Assembly: GCF_031010195.1 (NCBI RefSeq)
Contig: NZ_JAUAMC010000006.1
Location: forward strand, 186,001-250,000
Length of the DNA stretch: 64,000 nucleotides
Origin: Halomonas sp. SpR8
GTDB lineage: Bacteria; Pseudomonadota; Gammaproteobacteria; Pseudomonadales; Halomonadaceae
Direction: 5' to 3'
A program made the translations under genes and the position numbers. Below the pieces are notes generated by a model, which searched no databases, had not been told where the DNA came from, and worked only from the letters and a program-made list of their open reading frames with translations. Below, piece after piece: positions 26,137 to 36,394 of this stretch (positions are counted from its first letter, which is position 1; each line of letters begins with the position of its first letter).

Positions 26137-27891
26137 ATGAGCCAACGCCCCAACCCCCGGGTGCTGATCCGCCTACTGGGTCTACTGCGCCCCTACCGAC
26201 TCCGTTTAGCCCTGGCGGGCTTAGCATTGCTGTTAGCCTCGGGAAGCGTGCTGCTGCTGGGTAACGGGCTGCGCTTGGTGATTGACCGTGGCTTTTTGGC
26301 GGCGGATGAACAGGCATTAGCCCAATCGCTCGGTTTGATGCTAGCGGTGGTGACGATACTGGCGATGGCCTCCGCGCTGCGCTACTACCAGGTCACCTGG
26401 ATTGGCGAACGCCTGGCGGCTGATCTGCGCCAGCGCGTGTTTGATCATTTACTCACTCTGGAACCCAGTTTTTTTGAGAGCACCAGCGACGGCCGTGCCG
26501 CAGGCGAGATTGCATCGCGGTTAACGGCGGACACCAGCGTCTTACAGAGCCTGTTTGGCTCTTCCGTGTCGCTGGCGCTGCGCAATCTGGTCATGCTGGT
26601 AGGTGCCGTGGTGCTGATGCTGGTGACCCAGCCGTGGCTCTCGGCGCTGGTGCTGATTGGTATCCCCGCGACCCTTCTGCCGATTGTTTGGTACGGCCGC
26701 CGGGTGCGGCGGCTTTCGCGCACCAGTCAGGATTGCGTGGCGGAGCTTGGCCGCTATGCCGAAGAGGCGCTAAGTGGTATTAAAACGATTCAAGCGTTTA
26801 CCCATGAGACGGTGGACAAAACCCACTATGGCCAGCGCGTCGAGCAGGCGTTTGGCAGCGCCGTCGAGCGCACTCAGCAGCGCGCCTGGCTCACCGGTAT
26901 TGCCATGCTGGTGGTGTTCACCGCCGTTGGCTTAATGCTTTGGCAGGGCGGGCAGGCTGTGTTGGCGGGTACCATGAGTGCCGGTGAGCTTTCGGCGTTT
27001 ATTTTTTACGCCGTATTGGCGGCAGGCGCTGTAGCGACCCTCGCTGAAGTGGCGGGGGATGTGCAGCGCGCGGCAGGCGCGGCGGAGCGTTTATTGGAGC
27101 TGCTCGATACTCAACCTGCTATCCAGTCGCCTGCTAACTCGCACGACCTGTCTAAGCCACTGCGTGGCGAGATTAGACTGGAGAGCGTCAGCTTTACCTA
27201 CCCTGGCCGAGAAGCACCGGCGCTTGAAAGGTTTGATCTGCATATTCAGCCAGGAGAGCGGGTAGCAGTGGTAGGTCCTTCGGGGGCGGGTAAAAGTACG
27301 CTGCTTGCGCTGCTACTGCGCTTTTATGACCCTAGCCAAGGGCATATCAGTCTGGATGGCCGTGATATCCGCAGCTTAGACCTCGCTGCTTTGCGCGGAG
27401 CCATGGGGTTGGTGGCCCAGGAGCCGGTGCTGTTTAGCGGCTCGGTGGCCGAGAATCTGCGCTATGGTGACCCTAAAGCAAGTAACGAGCGTCTGCGCGT
27501 TGCCGCCCAGGATGCCAGCGCGCTGGAGTTTATCGACGCGCTCCCCCAAGGCTTTGATACGCCCCTTGGCCCCGGCGGCGTGCAGCTTTCCGGCGGTCAA
27601 CGTCAGCGGCTTGCCATCGCCCGGGCATTGCTTAAAGACCCCGCTGTGCTGCTGTTGGATGAAGCCACCAGCGCCTTGGATGCCGAGAGCGAACGACTGG
27701 TGCAGCAGGCGCTGGACAGGCTGATGGTGGGACGCACCAGCATCGTGATCGCCCACCGGCTGGCGACCGTCATCGCTGCAGATCGCCTGCTGGTGCTTGA
27801 TGGTGGGAAGCTTGCCGCGGCGGGCACTCACGCCGAATTGATCACCACCAGCCCGCTCTATCGTCATTTAGCCGCGTTGCAGTTTGGCTAA
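26137..27891 (+). CDS. ABC transporter, fused permease and ATPase (MsbA/LmrA-like exporter)
   Basis: A 584-aa half-transporter. Six membrane helices lie in residues about 20-310, and the ATPase has Walker A GPSGAGKST, signature LSGGQRQRLAIARAL, Walker B LLLDEATSALD and switch His in IVIAHRLATV. It should work as a homodimer exporting a lipid or hydrophobic compound. It stands alone, with no clear ribosome site at the ATG, after the 157-base gap that ends the redox block. The substrate cannot be told. Confidence 0.9.
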   Translation: MSQRPNPRVLIRLLGLLRPYRLRLALAGLALLLASGSVLLLGNGLRLVIDRGFLAADEQALAQSLGLMLAVVTILAMASALRYYQVTWIGERLAADLRQRVFDHLLTLEPSFFESTSDGRAAGEIASRLTADTSVLQSLFGSSVSLALRNLVMLVGAVVLMLVTQPWLSALVLIGIPATLLPIVWYGRRVRRLSRTSQDCVAELGRYAEEALSGIKTIQAFTHETVDKTHYGQRVEQAFGSAVERTQQRAWLTGIAMLVVFTAVGLMLWQGGQAVLAGTMSAGELSAFIFYAVLAAGAVATLAEVAGDVQRAAGAAERLLELLDTQPAIQSPANSHDLSKPLRGEIRLESVSFTYPGREAPALERFDLHIQPGERVAVVGPSGAGKSTLLALLLRFYDPSQGHISLDGRDIRSLDLAALRGAMGLVAQEPVLFSGSVAENLRYGDPKASNERLRVAAQDASALEFIDALPQGFDTPLGPGGVQLSGGQRQRLAIARALLKDPAVLLLDEATSALDAESERLVQQALDRLMVGRTSIVIAHRLATVIAADRLLVLDGGKLAAAGTHAELITTSPLYRHLAALQFG

Positions 27892-27972
27892 TGCTTACCG
27901 TCTCTGTCCTGTTGCTCTACACTCGTTGTTTGTGTTCCATTTGCGTTCTATGAACGAAGGATAATCGCATCG

Positions 27973-28914
27973 ATGTTGGGATTCCTACAGGGATTTTCCT
28001 ATGGCCTCTTTATGACCTGCCTGCCCTGGCTGCTGGTTGGCCTGTTTAATCCTAGCCTGGCGCTTCCGATAGCGGTTCCCGGTCGGCTACAGGTGATCCT
28101 ACGCTATTGCCTGGTAATTCCTTTCATCAGCTCGCTGCTGTGGCTGACCTCCCTTTGGGGTGGGTTTAGCCCCAGCCTATTTGGCTGGTTGGCCGGCATT
28201 GTCGCCATTCCCGTGGCGCTGCCCGTCGAGCGAACGCTGCGTGGTTGGCTGGCCCGCCGCCGCGAGCGTCTGCGAGAGAAGCGGCTATCAGCCGAGATGC
28301 GCCAACGTCGTGCTGAGGATGAACGCAACGCCTATGAGGCTGGCGTATCGGTGCTCAATCCGGAGTGGCCACCTGAAGGCGCTGACGATCTTGTATTGGC
28401 CTTGTGGCGGGCCAAGAAGAGCCTGCTGGACGTTAAACGCTCCGACTTGGCGGTCCTCGCGGATCGCCTCTATAGTCGCTACCACCATGTGATGGATGTG
28501 CTGGGCGGTCGCTTTCACACTGGCGAGCTGGCTTTTGAGCGCTCGCGCGGGCTGGTCACTCAGGTCTGTTTCGGCGCAGCGGATACGCTGACCACGATGG
28601 CCTCTCAGGCGCGCGGCGTGGTTAGCGTCGATGGTGATTATGTGCGCGGTCGGCTGGAACGAGAGGGCCCACGGCTCAGCGATGAGGAACGGACCGCTCT
28701 GGTGCGCCGCCTGGATCTGCTGGCGGAGACCGAACATCGGCTGAATACGCTCTCCGCCCGCATCGAATCGGCCCTGACCGTGCTCGACGATACCGCCGTT
28801 TCCATGGCGCGCATTGAGACGGCGCGCCCTCAGGCGTCTGTCACCACCGAAAAAGCACTAGAGGATCTGCGCCGCTTCGTCGAGGGCGCGGACCGTTATG
28901 CCCGCAAGGATTAA
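27973..28914 (+). CDS. Membrane protein upstream of telA, possible XpaC-like
   Basis: A 313-aa protein with about three hydrophobic helices in the first 85 residues (FLQGFSYGLFMTCLPWLLVG, YCLVIPFISSLLWLTSLW, FGWLAGIVAIPVALPV), then an Arg-rich basic stretch and a long charged, probably helical cytoplasmic part with coiled-coil character. I do not recognise it firmly. Its position 62 bases before a telA gene, which in other bacteria is paired with xpaC, suggests an XpaC-like partner. Confidence 0.6.
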   Translation: MLGFLQGFSYGLFMTCLPWLLVGLFNPSLALPIAVPGRLQVILRYCLVIPFISSLLWLTSLWGGFSPSLFGWLAGIVAIPVALPVERTLRGWLARRRERLREKRLSAEMRQRRAEDERNAYEAGVSVLNPEWPPEGADDLVLALWRAKKSLLDVKRSDLAVLADRLYSRYHHVMDVLGGRFHTGELAFERSRGLVTQVCFGAADTLTTMASQARGVVSVDGDYVRGRLEREGPRLSDEERTALVRRLDLLAETEHRLNTLSARIESALTVLDDTAVSMARIETARPQASVTTEKALEDLRRFVEGADRYARKD

Positions 28915-28976
28915 CCCGGCGGCCAATGGTCGCATGCGGTATTCACACGGTTTTATTGACAGCTCAGGAGATGCCC

Positions 28977-30161
28977 ATGACGCAGCAATCCGATGATCAA
29001 CCTCGCCTCTCCCTGCCGCCGGTTGAAGAGATCGCTAGCGAATTGGGAACTCGCCAAGCTGATTCGGGTGACGCTGAACTTGAGGCGATGGCTGACCGCT
29101 TTGTCGAGGATATTCTCGCTGCGGGCGATGAGGCGTCAGCGGTTCGCCAGCGCCGGGCCGTGGATGAGATGGGCCTTGAATTGCAACAGCAGGCCGCCCA
29201 TCGCAGTGCCATGCTGCAAACACCTCTGCGTAAATTGGCACACCAGGGTGACGAAGGTGGATCGGTCGCCAAGGCACTCACCGACCTGCGCGGGCGAATG
29301 GAGGGGCTTGATCCTTCTCGTCATCGCCTGGCACCGAGCGCGCTGGATCGGGTGCTAGCCATCATTCCTGGTGTCGATAGCCGTCTACAGCGCTATTTCC
29401 AAAAGTTTGAGAATGCTCAGCAGGCGCTGGACGCTATCATCGAGGAACTGAAAGGCGGTCGCGACATGCTGCATCGTGACAACCTCACGCTGAGCGATGA
29501 CCAGCAAGCCCTTAATGACATCCTGAACGAGCTAAACCGTCAGGTCGCCCTGGGACGCTTGATTGATCAACGCCTGTGCGACGAAATCGCCGCTCGCGAT
29601 AGCGAGGATTTTCGGCGTCACTTCCTCGAGGAGGAACTGCTCTTTCCCTTACGCCAGCGCATCGTCGATCTGCAGCAACAGTTAGCCGTGAGCCAGCAGG
29701 GTGTGCTGGCGCTAGAGGTGATCATCCGTAACAACCGGGAGCTGATGCGCGGCGTGGATAGGGCCATCAATGTCACTGTCTCGGCCCTCACCGTGGCGGT
29801 AACTGTGGCCATGGCGATGGCTAACCAGCGGCTGGTGCTGGACCGTATCGAATCGCTCAACTCCACCACATCGCAGATGATCGGTGGGACTGCCAAGGCG
29901 CTGCGTCAGCAAGGCGTCGACATTCAGAAACGAGCCTCTTCGGCGATGCTTGATATGCAAGTGCTTGAGGAGGCGTTTAGTGAGGTGATGGGCGCGATTA
30001 ATGATCTCTCGACCTATCGTAAGGAAGCCCTACCGCGGTTGGATGAACAGATCGACCGCCTGGCGACCTTGGCTAAGCAGGGCAATGCGTCCATCGAGCG
30101 ACTCCAAGAGGGTAATGAGGCGCAACCGCAGGACGGCCGCTTTGATAAGCCGGAGAGATAA
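28977..30161 (+). CDS. TelA-like toxic anion resistance family protein
   Basis: A 394-aa helical protein of the TelA/KlaA family: SLPPVEEIA near the N-terminus, PGVDSRLQRYFQKFENAQ, RDMLHRDNLTLSDD, LEVIIRNNRELMRGVDRAIN and VALTVAMAMAN-like hydrophobic region, ending in helices. AGGAG lies 6 bases before the ATG at 28977; the ATG at 28971 is too close. Some members are linked to tellurite or cell-envelope stress tolerance but the molecular action is unknown. The last two bases overlap an aldo/keto reductase remnant. Confidence 0.85.
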   Translation: MTQQSDDQPRLSLPPVEEIASELGTRQADSGDAELEAMADRFVEDILAAGDEASAVRQRRAVDEMGLELQQQAAHRSAMLQTPLRKLAHQGDEGGSVAKALTDLRGRMEGLDPSRHRLAPSALDRVLAIIPGVDSRLQRYFQKFENAQQALDAIIEELKGGRDMLHRDNLTLSDDQQALNDILNELNRQVALGRLIDQRLCDEIAARDSEDFRRHFLEEELLFPLRQRIVDLQQQLAVSQQGVLALEVIIRNNRELMRGVDRAINVTVSALTVAVTVAMAMANQRLVLDRIESLNSTTSQMIGGTAKALRQQGVDIQKRASSAMLDMQVLEEAFSEVMGAINDLSTYRKEALPRLDEQIDRLATLAKQGNASIERLQEGNEAQPQDGRFDKPER

Positions 30162-30336
30162 GCCCGCTCTCGGCACCCGCTCGGTTGAACACATGCGTGA
30201 AAACTTGGCGGCGGAAACGCTCAGCCTTGATGTCACCACCCTGTCTCAGTTGAATGCCATGATGACCCCAGACCAAGTGGCAGGCGCACGCTACAGCGAG
30301 GCCCAGCAGGCGGATATCGACACCGAAGAATTTTAA
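30160..30336 (+). pseudogene. Aldo/keto reductase C-terminal remnant
   Basis: In frame 30160-30336 the text reads KPALGTRSVEHMRENLAAE, then ETLSLDVTTLSQL and VAGARYSEAQQADIDTEEF. This matches the C-terminal 60 residues of aldo/keto reductases (the PGTRSxEHxxENLxA helix and the tail). No start, barrel or catalytic Tyr is present; the frame upstream is a shadow of telA. The remnant begins exactly at the telA stop, so a deletion probably fused the two. Confidence 0.75.
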
Positions 30337-30570
30337 CCACTGTAGCGCTAGCAATCGGTCGATGTATAAAAACTATTAGATCGGTCGCTAAAAGCAAATT
30401 GTGCCTATGATGCTTCTGCTTTAAAACGGTACCAAGTAAGTGAAGCGTCCTTTTCCTGCACAGCAGATAGAGCGATAGCATTATCGTAAGGGCGCTCACC
30501 GTCAATTGACTTGGTAGCTGCTAAGCTAAATGTAACCAAGACAAAAACAGCTAACGCAAAATAGAGTTAG

Positions 30571-32736
<2,166 letters not shown>

Positions 32737-32760
32737 GCGCTCTAGCGTTAGTGTATATAT

Positions 32761-32789
32761 AACCCGTATCTCAGGATGCGGGTTTTTTA
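32761..32789 (+). terminator. Terminator after katG
   Basis: AACCCG (32761-32766) pairs with CGGGTT (32779-32784), extended by CAT-like inner pairs, and is followed by a run of T. Confidence 0.75.
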
Positions 32790-33067
32790 CAATAGTGTCG
32801 TACTGAATAGGGCAACTATTCTGCCAATATTTTTGTAAGCCATTTCGGAGATTTTTGTAAGAGATCTCGTACGAAAATAGCAGGGGTAATCATCCATTCT
32901 CCTCAACCAGCTGATTTTACTTAATGATTGCTGGTTTTGTATGCTCTAAACCACAGACGCAGTCCTTAGGTCATCTTCACTTCTTATCTGCCGGTGGTTG
33001 CGCCCTCACGGTATCTCGCTACGCTAAGCGTTTCTTATTAGCAACTGATGATCCTGGGAGTCGTGCA
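32790..33067. other. Gap between katG and vgrG
   Basis: AT-rich at the left end. A frame running into vgrG from 32924 lacks a ribosome site and gives an unlikely N-terminus, so I leave it out. No clear promoter or repeat was recognised. Confidence 0.5.
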
Positions 33068-35032
33068 ATGGCAAACGGTAACGGCCTTTCTTTTACCCTT
33101 ACCTTGCCGGGCGTCGACGATATCGCCGTGGTGGATTTTACCCACCGTGAGGCTCTTTCAAGCCCCTTTGAGCTAACGCTCAATTTTGCCAGTCGCAATG
33201 GCCAACTCAATGCTGCTGAGTTTTTGGATCGCGAAGCCACGCTCACCGTCTGGCACAGTGGAGAAGCGCTGCGCCACGTCCATGGCATTGTAAGCGAATT
33301 TGCCCAGGGCGATCGCGGACACCGCCGCACTTTCTATTCCTTAGTGCTACGCCCCGCGCTGTGGCGGCTTTCGCTGCGTCATAACTCACGCATCTTTCAG
33401 GCACTTTCGCCGCTCGAGATTATCCGTACTCTCTGCCAGGAGCGTGGCATTAGTGAGGTGACCTTCGACGTCACCCGCGAGCCAGTCGAGCGCGAATACT
33501 GCGTGCAGTACCGTGAGACCGATCTTGCGTTTATCGAGCGTCTGGCTGCCGAAGAAGGGTTGTTCTACTACCATGCTTTCGAAGAAGGGGTGCATCGCCT
33601 CATCTTCACCGATGATCCTAAAACGTTACCCAGCCTGGGTGAGCGCACCTATCATAGTCGTGCTGGTGGGACGGCCCCCACCCGGCTCGTGCGAAAGCTT
33701 CGCCACACGGCGCGCGTGGCCAGTTCCTCCGTCACGCTAAAGGATTACAGCTTTAAGAATCCCAGCTATGCTCACCTGCACGAGCATCAGGGGCAGGATG
33801 TGGAGGCGCATGGCCAACAAGCTGATTATGAGCACTATGACTACCCTGGGCGTTACAAACAGGACGCCTCCGGCAAACCATTTACCCGCATTCGGTTAGA
33901 GCTCCTGCGCCGCGAAGCAGTGACCGCCCACGCTGAAAGTGACCTGCCTGAATTTGCCCCTGGCGTTCGCTTTACGTTGACCGACCACGATAACGACATC
34001 CTTAATCGTGATTGGCAGTTGATAGAAGTGGTTCACCACGGTGAACAACCCCAAGCGCTAGAAGAAGACAGCATCTCCAGTAGCGACACGGGAGGGATGA
34101 CTCGCTACCACAACACCCTGGTACTGGGCCCAGGTGACAGAGCCTGGCGGGCAACGCCAAACCCAAAACCGCGTGTTGATGGGCCCCAAGTGGCACTCGT
34201 AGTGGGGCCGCCAGGGGAAGAGATTCACTGCGATGAATACGGCCGGGTCAAAGTCCAGTTCCCCTGGGATCGCGACTCACAACCCAATGACAAAGCCAGC
34301 TGTTGGGTACGGGTGACCCAAGGCTGGGCAGGCGCTGGCTACGGCAGCATTGCCATTCCCCGGATCGGACATGAGGTAATAATTTCATGTTTGGAAGGCG
34401 ATCCTGACCAGCCGCTGATCACCGGGCGCACCTACCACGCCGGCAATACCGCGCCGTATCCCTTGCCCGAGCATAAAACCCGCACCGCGATCAAAACCCA
34501 GACCCACCAAGGCGAAGGCTTTAACGAGCTATGCTTTGAAGACAAGGCCGGGGAAGAGTTTATCTACCTGCACGCCCAGAAAAACCTGGAGCTGCATGTC
34601 CTCAACTCCCGCCAGAAGCGAGTCGAGTTCGACGACACCGCCACCATCGGCAACAACTCCCACCTAGCCGTCGCCAAGGACCGCGTCGAAACCATCGACG
34701 GCAATCGCGATATCACCGTGCGCACCAACCACACCGAACAGATAGACGGTGATCGTGGACTCACGGTGGCTGGCAGCTACCAAACCCACGCCAATGGCGA
34801 TATCACCTTTAAAGCCGATGGCGAGCTGATCCTGGATGCCAGCAAAATCACCTTGGTCGCCGGTGGTGCCGCGTTGGTAGTTGCTGGCGGTAGTGTGGAT
34901 GTCACCCCGGTACTGAACGTTGGCTCTGCATCCCCCAGTGCCGCCGCCCTCCCGCCAATCCCAGCGGTGCTAGAAGCCGCCGCAGGCGAAGGCAGCCCGT
35001 TTGTCTCCCACTGCCCGCTCGAAGGGGAATAA
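33068..35032 (+). CDS. vgrG: Type VI secretion spike protein VgrG
   Basis: A 654-aa VgrG. The N-terminal part (LSFTLTLPGVDDIAVVDFTH, YCVQYRETDLAFIERLAAEEGLFYYH) is the gp27-like hub; the middle (EEIHCDEYGRVKVQFPWDRD, SCWVRVTQGWAGAGYGSIAI) is the gp5 OB fold; then DUF2345-like beta repeats lead to a short tail. The start at 33068 has GGGAG 7 bases before it. As trimer it tips the T6SS needle and carries the effector encoded downstream. There are no T6SS core genes in the window, so this is an orphan vgrG island that must use an apparatus encoded elsewhere. Confidence 0.92.
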   Translation: MANGNGLSFTLTLPGVDDIAVVDFTHREALSSPFELTLNFASRNGQLNAAEFLDREATLTVWHSGEALRHVHGIVSEFAQGDRGHRRTFYSLVLRPALWRLSLRHNSRIFQALSPLEIIRTLCQERGISEVTFDVTREPVEREYCVQYRETDLAFIERLAAEEGLFYYHAFEEGVHRLIFTDDPKTLPSLGERTYHSRAGGTAPTRLVRKLRHTARVASSSVTLKDYSFKNPSYAHLHEHQGQDVEAHGQQADYEHYDYPGRYKQDASGKPFTRIRLELLRREAVTAHAESDLPEFAPGVRFTLTDHDNDILNRDWQLIEVVHHGEQPQALEEDSISSSDTGGMTRYHNTLVLGPGDRAWRATPNPKPRVDGPQVALVVGPPGEEIHCDEYGRVKVQFPWDRDSQPNDKASCWVRVTQGWAGAGYGSIAIPRIGHEVIISCLEGDPDQPLITGRTYHAGNTAPYPLPEHKTRTAIKTQTHQGEGFNELCFEDKAGEEFIYLHAQKNLELHVLNSRQKRVEFDDTATIGNNSHLAVAKDRVETIDGNRDITVRTNHTEQIDGDRGLTVAGSYQTHANGDITFKADGELILDASKITLVAGGAALVVAGGSVDVTPVLNVGSASPSAAALPPIPAVLEAAAGEGSPFVSHCPLEGE

Positions 35033-35035
35033 TCC

Positions 35036-36394
35036 ATGGTAACGGCCGACTACTGGCTGGCTCGCTGCCATGTCATGGCCCATTCTCCCAGCACCCGACG
35101 CTGGGAAGAGGACGTCGATGAAGCGGTCACCGTGGCTGCGGTACTGGCAAACAGCGAAGCCGAAGTGCGGACCCTGCTTCAACAACAGTGCCACGCAGAT
35201 GGCCTGGGACTACTTCGTGTAGATGCCATCGAAACCCTGCTTCAGCGCTGCCGACGCGAAGGCCTGGTTCAAGGGCTGGTGGAACTGGCCCACACCACCT
35301 CGCCGCAACACCCGGTGGCTTATGGCGAGATGCTGCCCCTGCTACCTGAGAAAGCAGCAGAACCAGAACCGACCGTCATCCTCCCGCCGGTGAACTACCA
35401 AGAGACCACCTGGCAAGCGCTGTTTGCTCCCCATCAGCCACCGTTATGGGCCGTGATCGACGGTGTTAACTGCCGGGAGGCCATGGTGCGCCTTAGCCAA
35501 GCCGAGGCACACAGCGCCTGCCTCTATGCCTCAACGGATAGCGCCACTCAGGCCAATGCCCCCTGGCTGGTACGCCTGGAAGCCGACAGCGACCTACGCG
35601 AATGGCTGGAAAACCTGCCCCAGAATCAGCACTGGGGAATACTGCTGGAATCAAACGCCACCCTCAAGCAACTGCGCACCCACCTGCGCAAGTTCACTAT
35701 GCTGTGGACACCCGCCAACGACCAGGCCCCGGTGTACTTCCGCTTCTACGACCCCCGGGTGGCGCTGGACATGAGCCAAGCCCTGAAGCCGTGGAAGCTA
35801 GCCGCCTTGATGGCCCCGCTAGAGGCTCTGATCGTGCCCGCTTCGCCGTTGATGACGTTGCCGTCGGCACTTGAGTTCACCCCCGCGATGGCACTGGACA
35901 CTGATACCCGCGAGGTACAAGGGCGCCTAGTGCGTATCAGCCTTAGCGACGGTGCCCGCGCCGTCAACGACCAGGGGCGGCAGTTTGCGATAGGGCAGGC
36001 GGAGTACCAGCACTTTGGAGAGCTTGCACAGTCAAGGGCGAGCCAAGCTCTCGCACGGTCACTCAACGAGCGCTATCCCCAGGTATCCGAAGGTGAGCGG
36101 ATGCGTGCGGTTATCGATGCCAAACAGCTAGGGCAGCGGTATGGGGTGCAATCCAAAAAACAGATAAAAACGCTGGCCATTTGTGTGCTGGAGGTTGGCG
36201 CCGACTTTCCCCAGCGTCACCACGACGCTCAGCGGATACTCGGCAACGCTAAACTAGCTGGCTGGCGGAAGTGCCAGCTACTGGAAGAGTGGCTACCCCG
36301 AGGGCGACTACGTCATGCGCTATTAACCCCCTATCAACAAGAGGGTGAGCATGAAGACAACTATCGGCCCATCGCTGACGAGGAACGTCCATGA
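35036..36394 (+). CDS. DUF4123 T6SS effector adaptor with extra N- and C-terminal regions
   Basis: A 452-aa protein. The central part (about 135-275: LWAVIDGVNCREAMVRLSQ, WGILLESNATLKQLRTHLRK, YFRFYDPRVALDM) is a DUF4123 domain, the chaperone/adaptor that loads an effector on VgrG. The first 110 residues (YWLARCHVMAHSPSTRRWEE) and the last 150 do not match a domain I know; single-domain adaptors are much shorter. It starts 4 bases after vgrG and overlaps the effector candidate by ATGA, consistent with a dedicated loader. Confidence 0.8.
   Translation: MVTADYWLARCHVMAHSPSTRRWEEDVDEAVTVAAVLANSEAEVRTLLQQQCHADGLGLLRVDAIETLLQRCRREGLVQGLVELAHTTSPQHPVAYGEMLPLLPEKAAEPEPTVILPPVNYQETTWQALFAPHQPPLWAVIDGVNCREAMVRLSQAEAHSACLYASTDSATQANAPWLVRLEADSDLREWLENLPQNQHWGILLESNATLKQLRTHLRKFTMLWTPANDQAPVYFRFYDPRVALDMSQALKPWKLAALMAPLEALIVPASPLMTLPSALEFTPAMALDTDTREVQGRLVRISLSDGARAVNDQGRQFAIGQAEYQHFGELAQSRASQALARSLNERYPQVSEGERMRAVIDAKQLGQRYGVQSKKQIKTLAICVLEVGADFPQRHHDAQRILGNAKLAGWRKCQLLEEWLPRGRLRHALLTPYQQEGEHEDNYRPIADEERP

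Noticed and set aside
32924-33067. N-terminal extension of VgrG
   Set aside because: No ribosome site at 32924, while GGGAG precedes the ATG at 33068 and the protein family starts there.
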